A stretch of DNA of 64,000 bases from JANNMJ01 sp031425525 (GCA_031425525.1 JANPJM010000044.1:1-64000); one strand, 5' to 3'; shown: positions 52,743-61,512, numbered from the stretch's first letter. Numbers and translations: made by a program. Notes: a model not told the origin generated them from the letters alone.

Positions 52743-54443
52743 ATGCGCTCAGTTCGTAACCTGAAAAAATCCCTTCACCCGCCCAATCGTAGCTTTGTGG
52801 GGATGGTTTCGCCGCTTCGTACGCTTGGATTGTTGCTGTTGGTGGGGGGGCTGCTGACCGGGTTGGCGGCGTTGTTTCCCGGCGGGTCGGTGCCGGTGCC
52901 GGCTACGGCGCAAACGTCGGCTTTGCGCATTCGCATCATTGGGCTGGCCGACGTGCTGCCCGCGCCACCGCCCGCCCTCAAAGACATCACCCAAACGTTG
53001 GCGCAGGCCGGTTCGGCGAGCGTGCTGGCCGATGGCGATACCGTGGAAGCGCCCGGCGCCCAAACACCCGCGCCGGCGGCCGTGCGCGGCATTGCCAATG
53101 CCCGGCCGGTGCCGGCCGATTCGCTCCCGTACGCGGCCGGTCGGCTGACTGGGGCGGGGGCGCTACCCCGGCCCGGCGCGCTGCCCACCCGCGCCGTGCC
53201 CACCCACGACACCACGCGCCTCGATTACCCGATTGAATTTCCGGAGGGCCACGTAGAGGCGCTGGCGTCGTTTTTTGCCTCTTTGCGTAACCTGCCACGC
53301 ACGCAAAACCTCATTCGGGTGCTGCACATCGGCGATTCGCAGCTCGAAGGCGACCGCGTGACGAGCTACCTGCGCGAACGGTTTCAACGCCAGTTCGGCG
53401 GGTGCGGGCCGGGGCTGGTGTCGGTGGCCGAAGTGAACGAGGCGCGCCTGACGGTGCAGGTTCGGCCAAAAGGGCCGTGGAAAAAATATGCCTCTTACGG
53501 CCCGCGTAAGAAGGCACCGCACCTCAAGTACGGCCTGCTCGACGCGTATTTTCGCTTCAATACCGGCCCCGTGAAAACTGATTCGGCCGGTAATCCGCTT
53601 GGCACGTCGGGCGTGGCGAGTGCGCGTTATCTGCTGCCCAAGCGCGGTTACGGCGCCGCCGCCCGCCCCGAATTGGCACGGATTCTCTACCGAAACCCCA
53701 CCGCCAATTTCACCTTGCAGGTGCGCGCCGATGGCGCCGACGTGCTGCCCGCCACGGCCGTGGCCGCCGCCGATACCTTGGGCCTGACCACGGTGGAACT
53801 GCCGCCGGGCATAAAACAAATCGAAACCAAATTTGCCGCCGACGGTGCTTCGCCCGACATTCTCGGTGTGTGCTTCGACTGCCGGCAGGGCGTGGCCGTC
53901 GATAACGTGAGTTTGCGCGGCTCGTCCTGCACCGAATTTGGGCGGATGGATATGAAATTCTACGGCGAGCAGGTGCGGCGGCTCGGCGTCAAGCTCATCG
54001 TGTTGCAGTTTGGGGTGAACGTGGGGGCGGCCGAAGCGGCTTCGTACAAGTACTACGAACGGATGCTCAAAGGCCAACTCGCGGCGCTGCGCCGGGCCAC
54101 GCCGGGCGTACCGGTGCTCGTGATCGGAATTTCGGATATGAGCCGCCGCCAGAACGGCGAATGGCAGACGCGCCCGAGCGTCGAGAAAGTGCGCGATGCC
54201 CAACGCGCCGCCGCCTTCGCCACGGGTTGCGCGTTCTGGGATTTGTACGGCGCCATGGGCGGCGAAAACGCGATGCCGAGCTGGGTGGCCGCTCGCCCCG
54301 CCCTCGCCCAGCCCGACTATACGCACTTTTCGGGCGCCGGGGCGCGCATCGTCGGCGAACTCCTCTGGAAGGCCATCATCAAGGAATACGACCGCTTTGC
54401 GCGCGGCGAAAGCGGGGCGGCTTCGGCGGCTGAAACCGAATGA
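52743..54443 (+). CDS. SGNH/GDSL-type hydrolase, secreted (1 of 2)
   Basis: A 566-residue envelope protein from ATG 52743 (an inner ATG 52803 preceded by TAGCTTTG is also possible; both keep the membrane anchor TLGLLLLVGGLLTGLAALF). After a proline/alanine linker of 140 residues comes an SGNH fold: block I RVLHIGDSQLEGDRVTSYLR (catalytic Ser), the VLQFGVNVG block III (N) and PDYTHFSGAGARIVGELLW block V (Asp/His). Such proteins act as acetylesterases or acetyltransferases in polysaccharide O-acetylation together with MBOAT proteins. It overlaps the next gene by four bases. Confidence 0.85.
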   Translation: MRSVRNLKKSLHPPNRSFVGMVSPLRTLGLLLLVGGLLTGLAALFPGGSVPVPATAQTSALRIRIIGLADVLPAPPPALKDITQTLAQAGSASVLADGDTVEAPGAQTPAPAAVRGIANARPVPADSLPYAAGRLTGAGALPRPGALPTRAVPTHDTTRLDYPIEFPEGHVEALASFFASLRNLPRTQNLIRVLHIGDSQLEGDRVTSYLRERFQRQFGGCGPGLVSVAEVNEARLTVQVRPKGPWKKYASYGPRKKAPHLKYGLLDAYFRFNTGPVKTDSAGNPLGTSGVASARYLLPKRGYGAAARPELARILYRNPTANFTLQVRADGADVLPATAVAAADTLGLTTVELPPGIKQIETKFAADGASPDILGVCFDCRQGVAVDNVSLRGSSCTEFGRMDMKFYGEQVRRLGVKLIVLQFGVNVGAAEAASYKYYERMLKGQLAALRRATPGVPVLVIGISDMSRRQNGEWQTRPSVEKVRDAQRAAAFATGCAFWDLYGAMGGENAMPSWVAARPALAQPDYTHFSGAGARIVGELLWKAIIKEYDRFARGESGAASAAETE

Positions 54444-55960
54444 GGGCGCGCCTAGCGCCGTGGGTGTTGCTGCGGGGGGCGCTGCTGCTGTTGGCGTTGC
54501 TGGTTGGTTTTGAGCAGCATAGTTGGGCGGAGATATTTGAAAATTCGCGCAATACCACCCTCGAAACCGCGCGCCAGACCGGCACCAAAAAGGCCCGTGC
54601 CCACGCGACCAAAAAGCCCAAAACGAAGCGCAAATCTGCTGTCCGTCGGCGCAAGGTGCGGCGTTCGCACTCCCTTGTCCGGCACACGCAAAACGCAAAA
54701 CGCAAAACGCAAAACTTCTATCCGCCGCCCGATTCGGCGTTCCGGGCGCAATACCCCGCGCTGCCCCCCGATTTTCAGCCCGCCTTCATGCGGCCCGCGC
54801 TCAACCGAATCGAGACGTTTTCGACCGGCCCGGCGGCGCTCCAGGGGTTTCGGGTGGCGCACGCGGCGCTGGTGGCAGGGCGCCCGCGCCAGTTACATAT
54901 CCTGCATCTCGGCGACTCGCACCTGCAAGCTGATATGCTCACCGGCCACGCCCGCGACCTGTGGCAAGACCCCGCCCTCGGCGGCCTCGGCGCGGGCGGG
55001 CGCGGTCTGATTTTTCCCTACACGCTCGCCCGCACCAACAACCCCTGGAACTACCGCGTGGCCACTACCGGCGCGTGGCAGCCGCACCGCTCGGCCATTC
55101 CGGGGCACCTCGCGAGTTGGGGCGTGGCGGGCCTGTCGGCCACCACCACCACGCCGGGCGTCACGTTTACGGTGCAGCTTACGGGCGCCACGGCGGCGCG
55201 CTCGCCCATCACGCGGGTGCGGGTGTTTTACCCCATCGGCGACTCGGCGAGTTTCGCGCTGGAGCTACTCGATTCGGCTAACGTCGCGCACTACGCGGTC
55301 AATTCGGCGGGTGGTTTTGTCGAGTGGACGCTCCGTACGCCCGCTACGGCCGTAGCATTCCGAGTGCGGCAAACGCGGCCCCAGCAGCGCCACCTGACGG
55401 TGCAGGGCCTCAGTCTCGACAACGAGCAACCCGGCGTGGTGTACTCGGTGGCGGGCGGCAACGGCGCAACCGTCGAGTCGTATTTGCGCTGCGGGCGGTT
55501 GCGGCGGCAGGTAACGGCCCTAAAGCCCGACCTGGTGGTGGTCTCGCTCGGCACCAACGACGTTTTCGGCGGCACCTTCGATTCGGTGGCGTTTCGGCGC
55601 GCGTACGGCACGCTGCTGATGCAGCTTGCGAGTGCGGCGCCCACTGCCAGTATCCTGCTCACCACCCCCGGCGATACCTTCCGCAACGGACGGCCCAACG
55701 GCGCGCGCACGGCCACGGCCTCGCGCATCATCCGCGAACTGGCCGATGAGGCGGGCGTCGGGGTCTGGGATTTCTTCTCCCTGATGGGCGGCCCCGGCAG
55801 CATCCGCGACTGGGCCAACACCGGCCTCGCCCAACGCGATTTAGTGCATTACACCCTACGCGGCTACGTGCTGCAAGCCGACCTGCTCACCCAAGCCTTG
55901 CGCGCGGCCCTCGCCGAGGATGGCGGGCCAGTAGCGCCGCCGCAATTGCCCACTGACTAA
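54440..55960 (+). CDS. SGNH/GDSL-type hydrolase, secreted (2 of 2)
   Basis: A 506-residue paralogue of the preceding protein, with a membrane anchor (GALLLLALLVGFEQHSWA), a lysine/arginine-rich linker partly encoded by a heptanucleotide tandem repeat, and an SGNH domain: LHILHLGDSHLQADMLTG (block I serine), VVVSLGTNDVFGG (block III), and AQRDLVHYTLRGYVLQADLL (Asp/His block V). With the downstream MBOAT gene it resembles AlgJ/AlgX-AlgI-type polysaccharide acetylation, where the MBOAT passes acetyl groups across the membrane and SGNH proteins transfer them. Function is inferred from context. Confidence 0.85.
   Translation: MRARLAPWVLLRGALLLLALLVGFEQHSWAEIFENSRNTTLETARQTGTKKARAHATKKPKTKRKSAVRRRKVRRSHSLVRHTQNAKRKTQNFYPPPDSAFRAQYPALPPDFQPAFMRPALNRIETFSTGPAALQGFRVAHAALVAGRPRQLHILHLGDSHLQADMLTGHARDLWQDPALGGLGAGGRGLIFPYTLARTNNPWNYRVATTGAWQPHRSAIPGHLASWGVAGLSATTTTPGVTFTVQLTGATAARSPITRVRVFYPIGDSASFALELLDSANVAHYAVNSAGGFVEWTLRTPATAVAFRVRQTRPQQRHLTVQGLSLDNEQPGVVYSVAGGNGATVESYLRCGRLRRQVTALKPDLVVVSLGTNDVFGGTFDSVAFRRAYGTLLMQLASAAPTASILLTTPGDTFRNGRPNGARTATASRIIRELADEAGVGVWDFFSLMGGPGSIRDWANTGLAQRDLVHYTLRGYVLQADLLTQALRAALAEDGGPVAPPQLPTD
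54686..54713 (+). repeat. Heptanucleotide tandem repeat in the SGNH2 coding sequence
   Basis: Four exact copies of ACGCAAA in the basic linker of the second SGNH gene, plus two bases of a fifth. The unit is not a multiple of three, so loss or gain of one copy would shift the frame before the catalytic domain. Confidence 0.8.
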
Positions 55961-56080
55961 CGTAACGTAACGCCAAGCTCCTGCTTGGCGACCCACTGCG
56001 CGCGGCGGTTGTGTAACGTAACGCCAAGCTCCTGTTTGGTGCGCTGCGGGCTACACCAAGCAAGAGCTTGGCGTTACGTT
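55961..56080. repeat. Double-hairpin intergenic element (CCAAGCTCCTGCTTGG type), 1.5 copies
   Basis: Two left arms (CGCCAAGCTCCTGCTTGGCG and CGCCAAGCTCCTGTTTGG) and one right arm (CCAAGCAAGAGCTTGGCG), each flanked by GTAACGTAACG or its complement. Same family as 47357-47427. It separates SGNH2 from the MBOAT gene. Confidence 0.8.
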
Positions 56081-56116
56081 ACATTAGATTACCTACTCTC
56101 TTTTGCTCTGCTACTT

Positions 56117-57679
56117 GTGTTTCCTGACCTGTCTGCCCTGAAAAACGTCTCCTGGCGCGATTTCCTGCTCTACCACGACAATCAGCCGCTGCTGTTTACG
56201 CAGGCGCTGTTTTGGTTTTTGTTTGGCGGCGTGCTGCTGGTGTATCCGCTGATTTATAAGTCGATGAAGGCCCGGAACCTGTTTCTGATGGCCTTTTCGT
56301 GGTTCTTTTATTATAAAACGGGCGGCTGGTTTTTATTTCTGCTATTATTCACGGCCATTTTTGATTTTACGGCCGCCCAACTCGTCTATCGCTCCACGAG
56401 TGTGGCGCGGCGCAAGGCGCTGATTGCCGCCTCGATGGCGATCAATTTGGGCGTGCTGGCGTATTTCAAGTATACGTTCTTCTTCGTCGATGCCGTCAAT
56501 TACGTAACTGGTGGGCAGTATGTGGCGCAAAACTGGCTGGCGGGCCTCGCCAACTACTCGCTCGGCACGCACTACGATGTGCTGACGATTATTCTGCCGG
56601 TGGGGGTGTCGTTTTACACCTTTCAGTCGATGAGTTATACTATCGATGTCTATCGTGGTGACCTCAAGCCGGTTACTAATTTCCTCGATTTCGCCTTCTT
56701 CGTTTCCTTCTTTCCGCAACTCGTGGCGGGGCCAATCGTGCGCGCTTCCGAATTTATTCCGCAGATATACAAGCCGTACACGCTCAGTAGCACCGATTAC
56801 GGCCGGGCCGTTTTTCTGATCGTCAATGGCTTAGCGAAGAAGATTTTAATTTCCGATTACCTCGCCGCCAATTTTGTGGATCGCGTGTTTGCCGCTCCGC
56901 TCTCGTTCACCGGGTTCGAGAATCTGATGGCGGTGTACGGCTATGCCATCCAGATTTACTGCGATTTTTCGGGGTACACCGATATGGCCATCGGGGTGGC
57001 CTTGCTGCTGGGCTTCCGGTTGGCGCTCAACTTCGATTCGCCCTATCAATCCACGAGTATCACCGAATTTTGGCGGCGGTGGCACATTTCGCTCAGTAGC
57101 TGGCTCCGCGATTACCTCTACATTCCGCTCGGCGGCAACCGCCACGGCAAGGCGCGCGCCTACCTCAACCAGTTTCTGACGATGCTCCTCGGCGGCCTCT
57201 GGCACGGCGCGAGCATCCGGTTCATCGTGTGGGGCGCGTTGCACGGCGTGGCGCTGGCGGTGCACAAGATAGCTTCAGGCGATAAGCCGCAAGCCGCAAG
57301 CTTGGGGCAAAAGGGGCTTGCCGCTTATCGCTTACCGCTTGCAGCTTCCTGGTTTCTGACGTTTCATTTCGTGTGTTTCTGCTGGATTTTCTTTCGCGCC
57401 GATTCGATGGCGATTTCGCTGGCCGTCATCAAACAGATTTTTACGGATTTCAAGCCCGCCCTCATCCCGGCTATGCTGCCGGCATATGCGCGCGTATTTG
57501 GGCTGATGGTGTTCGCCTACTACCTCCATTTCATCCCGCGCCCCGTGAAGGAGGGCGTGCGCGGCTGGTTCGGCCGGGTGCCCGATTTGGGTAAGGCGCT
57601 GTTGATTGTGGCCGTAGTCGTGCTGCTGTTTCAGGTGAAGAATGCGGAGATGCAGCCGTTTATTTATTTTCAGTTTTGA
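56117..57679 (+). CDS. MBOAT family O-acyltransferase (AlgI-like)
   Basis: GTG 56117 (MFPDLSALKNVSW) starts after the repeat element and gives 520 residues with about ten membrane helices. The MBOAT signature regions are present: FYTFQSMSYTIDVYRGD, FFPQLVAGPIVRASEFIPQI, IYCDFSGYTDMAIGVALLLG, EFWRRWHISLSSWLRDYLYI and the catalytic histidine in LGGLWHGASIRFIVWGALHG. It carries acetyl groups from the cytoplasm to extracytoplasmic sugar. A 26-residue loop at about 386-411 is encoded by an inserted palindromic repeat, in frame. Partners are the two SGNH proteins upstream. Confidence 0.93.
   Translation: MFPDLSALKNVSWRDFLLYHDNQPLLFTQALFWFLFGGVLLVYPLIYKSMKARNLFLMAFSWFFYYKTGGWFLFLLLFTAIFDFTAAQLVYRSTSVARRKALIAASMAINLGVLAYFKYTFFFVDAVNYVTGGQYVAQNWLAGLANYSLGTHYDVLTIILPVGVSFYTFQSMSYTIDVYRGDLKPVTNFLDFAFFVSFFPQLVAGPIVRASEFIPQIYKPYTLSSTDYGRAVFLIVNGLAKKILISDYLAANFVDRVFAAPLSFTGFENLMAVYGYAIQIYCDFSGYTDMAIGVALLLGFRLALNFDSPYQSTSITEFWRRWHISLSSWLRDYLYIPLGGNRHGKARAYLNQFLTMLLGGLWHGASIRFIVWGALHGVALAVHKIASGDKPQAASLGQKGLAAYRLPLAASWFLTFHFVCFCWIFFRADSMAISLAVIKQIFTDFKPALIPAMLPAYARVFGLMVFAYYLHFIPRPVKEGVRGWFGRVPDLGKALLIVAVVVLLFQVKNAEMQPFIYFQF
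57271..57348. repeat. Palindromic repeat inserted in the MBOAT coding sequence
   Basis: GGCGATAAGCCGCAAGCC and its near complement GGCTTGCCGCTTATCGC lie within 78 bases of the MBOAT gene, with further copies of AAGCCGCAAGC/GCTTGC motifs. Its length is a multiple of three (26 codons) and it contains no stop in the sense frame, adding ASGDKPQAASLGQKG-type residues between two membrane helices. Confidence 0.7.
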
Positions 57680-57685
57680 GTTTGT

Positions 57686-57762
57686 TAGGTGGGGTGGAGC
57701 CCCAGCTCCGCCTCTCGCGTTTTGCGTGAGGCGTACGAGGTGGCGGAGCTAACGCTCCACCC
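57686..57762. repeat. Double-hairpin intergenic element (GGTGGAGC-GCTCC type)
   Basis: GGTGGGGTGGAGCCCCAGCT and GGCGGAGCTAACGCTCCACC are complementary arms, each with a GGAGC/GCTCC hairpin, joined by a small CTCGCG/CGTGAG connector. It lies just after the MBOAT stop. Confidence 0.75.
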
Positions 57763-57878
57763 CACGTCTTCTTAATATGGGGATTTGCACCTGCTCCGCC
57801 GCGATGTTTCCGAGCTTCGTGCAACGTAGCGCGGTACTTTATCAGGCGGCGCGATGTGCATTCAGCCGCGCCAGGCGC

Positions 57879-57886
57879 TACCTTTC
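57879..57886 (+). promoter_or_regulatory. -7-like box before the OmpA-family gene
   Basis: TACCTTTC, one base off TAnnTTTG, lies 93 bases upstream of ATG 57980. Weak evidence, no clear -33. Confidence 0.25.
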
Positions 57887-57979
57887 TGCCTTAGAAGCCG
57901 TCTATCGGCGAGTGGCGTCGTCTTATTGCTGACGGTCGCGTGCCACTCTTCTTGCTACTCTACTCGTCTTTGCCGCACT

Positions 57980-60337
57980 ATGGGCCACTCGTTTCGTCGG
58001 CCGTTGGGCCAGTTAGGCATATTGCTGGGTTTGTTGGGCGGTGGGCTGCCGACGGCGTACGGGCAGGGGTGGAGCGGCATCGGCGCCTCCAACTACGCCG
58101 GTACCAACGCGCTGCCGCTCAACCCGTCGAGCATTGCCGACTCGCGGTACCGGCTGTATATCAACGTGGCGGGGGCGGATGTCAATCTCTATAACAATTA
58201 CCTGAAAGTGAATGCGCCGTACGGCCTCTGGCCACTGGCGTTCAACAACGTGCAGAACCGGTACCGCAACGCGGAAGGCAACGTGATTTTCCGCGAGAGC
58301 TACCTGAAAGAAGACCTCACCGGCCGCGCCAAGTTTTTGACCCTGAGCGCAGAGGCTCGCCTGCCGTCGGTGCAGATCAGCTTGCCGCACGGGCAGGCGG
58401 TGGCGTTCAGTAGCCGGGTGCGCGGGTACTTTCAGGTGAACAATGTGAGCCAGAACGTGGCGCGGCTCAACACTTTCGGCCTCGGCCGCGCCGACGACCT
58501 CGGCCTCGCCAATGAGCTACTGCGCGACAGCCGCTTTTCGGCGAATCTGAACGCGTGGCAGGAAATTAACGGCACCTACGCCCGCGAGCTGACGCCCAAT
58601 GCGCGCCACTATTTCAAGGCCGGAATCACGGTCAAATACCTCGTGGGACTCGGCGCGGGCTACATCAACAACCAAGGGCTCGGCTATGTGGTGTACAACA
58701 GCGATAGCATTCAGGTCAGCGACCGCGACGTGACCTATGGCCACACCGATTACCGCTACTACCACCCCAGCAACGGCTTCAAACGGCGCAACCTGTACAA
58801 TAAAAATCGGTTGGGGCGCGGCCTCGGCCTCGACCTGGGGCTGACGTACGAGTTTCGGCCCGAATACGAGCGGTACAACTACACGATGGACGGCGAAAAG
58901 GGCCTCACCGACCCCGAAAGCAATAAATACAAGTTGCGGGTGGGCGCCGCCATCGTCGATTTGGGCCGCATCAAATACGCGCACCCGGCGCACGTCAGCA
59001 GTTCGCGGCTGGCGCCCACGGGTACCGTGCAAATCGGCTCGCTCGATACCCTCAGCTTCCACAACCTCGATCAGCTAGATGGGCTGGTAGATGACTTGGT
59101 GCAGGTCGAAAGCCGCACGCCAACCTTCAAATCGCGGCTGCCGCACACGCTCAACCTGACCGCCGATTACCACCTGAGCCGTAACTGGTACGTGGGCGCG
59201 CTCTGGAGCCAGAGCCTGCTCTCGCGGTACGCCATCGGGGTGCGCACGTTTTCGCGCGCGGTGCTGGTGCCGCGCTTCGAGCGACGGCGCGTGGAGGTAT
59301 CGCTGCCGCTGGCCCTCGCCGACGATTACCGCCGCGCCGCCATTGGGGCGATGCTGCGCGTGGGGCCGGTTTTCTTGGGTTCCGATAACCTGGGGGGCGT
59401 TTTTGGGTGGGGCCGAGTGTCGGGTTACGACCTCTACGCCGGCGTGGCCGTGACGCTCGCGCAGCACAAACCACGCGACCGCGACCACGACGGCGTATCC
59501 GACAAAGTGGATGTTTGCCCCGATGTGCCGGGCGTCTGGGAGTTCAAAGGCTGCCCCGACCGCGACGGCGACCACATCGCCGATTCCAACGACGATTGCC
59601 CCGACACCCCCGGCCTCGTCGAGTTCCGGGGGTGCCCCGACCGTGACGGCGACCGCATCATCGACCGCGACGATGAATGTCCCGACCTCGCCGGTATCCC
59701 CGAATTCCGGGGCTGTCCCGACCGCGACGCCGACCACGTGCCCGACGCCGCCGACCGCTGCCCCGACGTGCCCGGTGACCCCGCCCACGCCGGCTGCCCC
59801 GACACCGACAAAGACGGCCTCTTCGACCCCGACGACCGCTGCCCCACCGTGCCCGGCCCCGCCGCCAACGGCGGCTGCCCGTACCCCGACACCGACGGCG
59901 ACGGCGTGCCCGACCCCACCGATAAGTGCCCCAACACCCCCGGCCCGCCCGGAAACGACGGCTGCCCCGTGCTGACCCCCGTGGAAGTGGAGGTACTCAA
60001 CACGGCCTTCTCCAACCTCGAATTCGAATTCAAGCGCGCCGTCATCCAGCCGTCGTCGTTCCCGGCGTTGCGCGAGCTGGCCAACCTCCTCGACAAGAAA
60101 ACCACCGCCCGCCTACTGCTCTCCGGCCACACCGACAACATCGGCACCCCCGAAGCCAACGACAAGCTCTCGCGCCTGCGCGCCACCGCCGTCAAAGACT
60201 ATTTGGTGAGCCAGGGCATCGCCCCGGAACGCTTCATCGTCGAGTGGTTCGGCCCCACCCGGCCGCTCGATACCAACGAAACCGCCGCCGGCCGCGACCG
60301 CAACCGCCGCGTCGAGATGAAGGTGTTGTTCGAGTAG
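57980..60337 (+). CDS. DUF5723-TSP3-OmpA outer-membrane protein
   Basis: ATG 57980 gives a 785-residue protein with a signal peptide (LLGLLGGGLPTAYGQ). Residues 20-480 are a beta-barrel of the DUF5723 type (ASNYAGTNALPLNPSSIADS, LYINVAGADVNLYNNYLKV). Residues 500-660 hold calcium-binding TSP3 repeats (DRDHDGVSDKVDVCPD, DRDGDRIIDRDDECPD, PDTDGDGVPDPTDKCPN), and the last 120 are an OmpA domain binding peptidoglycan (LLLSGHTDNIGTPEANDKLS, AVKDYLVSQGIAPERF, AGRDRNRRVEM). This combination is typical of Bacteroidota envelope-anchor proteins, some linked to gliding/T9SS function. The 57764-57979 leader has nothing convincing besides a weak box. Confidence 0.93.
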   Translation: MGHSFRRPLGQLGILLGLLGGGLPTAYGQGWSGIGASNYAGTNALPLNPSSIADSRYRLYINVAGADVNLYNNYLKVNAPYGLWPLAFNNVQNRYRNAEGNVIFRESYLKEDLTGRAKFLTLSAEARLPSVQISLPHGQAVAFSSRVRGYFQVNNVSQNVARLNTFGLGRADDLGLANELLRDSRFSANLNAWQEINGTYARELTPNARHYFKAGITVKYLVGLGAGYINNQGLGYVVYNSDSIQVSDRDVTYGHTDYRYYHPSNGFKRRNLYNKNRLGRGLGLDLGLTYEFRPEYERYNYTMDGEKGLTDPESNKYKLRVGAAIVDLGRIKYAHPAHVSSSRLAPTGTVQIGSLDTLSFHNLDQLDGLVDDLVQVESRTPTFKSRLPHTLNLTADYHLSRNWYVGALWSQSLLSRYAIGVRTFSRAVLVPRFERRRVEVSLPLALADDYRRAAIGAMLRVGPVFLGSDNLGGVFGWGRVSGYDLYAGVAVTLAQHKPRDRDHDGVSDKVDVCPDVPGVWEFKGCPDRDGDHIADSNDDCPDTPGLVEFRGCPDRDGDRIIDRDDECPDLAGIPEFRGCPDRDADHVPDAADRCPDVPGDPAHAGCPDTDKDGLFDPDDRCPTVPGPAANGGCPYPDTDGDGVPDPTDKCPNTPGPPGNDGCPVLTPVEVEVLNTAFSNLEFEFKRAVIQPSSFPALRELANLLDKKTTARLLLSGHTDNIGTPEANDKLSRLRATAVKDYLVSQGIAPERFIVEWFGPTRPLDTNETAAGRDRNRRVEMKVLFE

Positions 60338-60410
60338 GGGGCAGGGTAGGGCACTCGCCAACACGAATGCCGTGCGTAGGCAGAAACGCCGGATTTCAGC
60401 TACCTGCAAC

Positions 60411-60454
60411 GCACACCAGCGCCCGAAGAGCTTGCTCTTCGGGCGCTGGTGTGC
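60411..60454. repeat. 44-bp perfect palindrome
   Basis: A 21-bp arm (GCACACCAGCGCCCGAAGAG and one more base) and its exact complement with only two bases between, 74 bases after the OmpA-family stop. Could serve as a terminator, but its perfection and length fit a mobile palindromic element better. Confidence 0.8.
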
Positions 60455-60667
60455 AGAGGAGCGCGGGTCTCCGGCCCGCTGGCGTTGGCGCCCGCCGTGG
60501 CGTGGCGCGTCCAGCGGCGCACCTCGTTTGCCCAAAACCGGATCTTTGGGTACGCGCTCGTCCGCTCATTCCCGCCTACGACGCCCGCCGGCGCCGGCCA
60601 CGCCACGGCCAATAGACTTGTTGCGTCGGTTTTTCTCGTAGCCCTGCGGGTTGCTGGTGGGCTCGAA

Positions 60668-60730
60668 CCCTGAAAGGGTTCCATACCACAGCCTGGGGTT
60701 GCTATCCCGAAGGGATTGCTACCCCAGGGA
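60668..60730. repeat. Intergenic repeat (ACCCTGAAAGGGTT type)
   Basis: ACCCTGAAAGGGT, CCCGAAGGG and the GCCTGGGGTTGCTATCCC/GGGATTGCTACCCCAGG arms form nested hairpins. The rest of the 380-base gap 60338-60718 (besides this and the palindrome at 60411) shows nothing gene-like on either strand; open frames there come from the repeat composition. Confidence 0.65.
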
Positions 60731-61145
60731 CGCCTGCGCGCCGCCAACTACGTTTTCCGGCAGAGTCCAGTCTTCGAGCGCGATGCCCTGAATGCGCCCC
60801 AGATGCCGCCCGTTGCCCGTCACTAGGGTGCGCTGCTCGGCGACGGCCGTGACCCCGATGAGCAGGTCGAAATCGGGAATCAGCAGACCCGCGCGGCGCA
60901 GGCGCGCTTTCTCCTGCGCGAATCGGGTCGCCGCTTCCAAGACCGGTATCAGCCGCAGCTTATCGACCAACGCTTGCACGAGCGAAACCCCGACCGCCGG
61001 CTCGGTGCCGTATTCGGCCCCGTAAAGCAGTTCGAGAAGGGTGATTTCGGAAATGGCGCAGCGGGCAAAACCAATTTGGGCCAACCGCGTCCGCACGGGC
61101 CGGCGGGCGCGCAGGAAGTGAACGCAGGTATAGGTAATGCGTCAT
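60719..61145 (-). pseudogene. VapC-type PIN toxin, defective
   Basis: The frame from 61096 down to 60719 is a PIN-domain tail: GFARCAISEITLLELLYGAE (catalytic glutamate), PVLEAATRFAQEKARLRRAG, LLIPDFDLLIGVTAV (second acidic pair) and ALEDW. The expected start is ATG 61145, one base from the antitoxin stop, but it reads MTHYL and then falls into another frame, and in the correct frame the sequence is TYTCVHFLRARRPV where family members have LDTxV. So the first catalytic aspartate is missing and a frameshift separates start and domain. The toxin is very probably inactive. Confidence 0.75.
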
Positions 61146-61146
61146 C

Positions 61147-61434
61147 CTACAATTCGTCGAGCAAGGGCCGCGGATTCTCGGTGCGCGCCGCGTAGATGTC
61201 GGCGATGATTTCCTCCGCCGTCCGTTCATCCTGCCAGACGCCGAAGTGGAGAATACTGTCTGCTTCGGCCTTCGCGACGGTCGGCGCCGCTGGAACCGGC
61301 GGCGGCGCCAGCAGCGCCATAATCTTCGCCAGAACCCGCAGACGCGCGTCGGCACTGAGGCTGGTAAGTTCGGCCGTTACGCGCGCCACCAGGCGGGTTT
61401 CGGCGTCCGGCGTATGCAACGAGGGGCTGGTCAT
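61147..61434 (-). CDS. VapB-type antitoxin
   Basis: A 95-residue protein ending with the acidic toxin-binding segment DERTAEEIIADIYAARTENP, resembling the W-x-D-D-x-x-S-E-E-I-I-x-x-I-R pattern of antitoxins paired with PIN toxins. The N-terminal half is helical (TRLVARVTAELTSLSADARL). The toxin ATG lies one base beyond its stop. Intact although its toxin gene is broken, which is the usual order of decay in such pairs. Confidence 0.75.
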   Translation of the reverse strand: MTSPSLHTPDAETRLVARVTAELTSLSADARLRVLAKIMALLAPPPVPAAPTVAKAEADSILHFGVWQDERTAEEIIADIYAARTENPRPLLDEL

Positions 61435-61512
61435 CGGAGGGCAAATATCGGATGAAGCCGCCTAACGGCCGGCCGGCCAAAGCGGTTTCTGGCTTGAACA
61501 GGCCGCAAGCCA

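Noticed and set aside
60400..60747. Minus-strand open frame between the OmpA-family gene and VapC
   Set aside because: It is composed of palindromic repeat sequence; the translated product is arginine/glycine/serine-rich without any domain.
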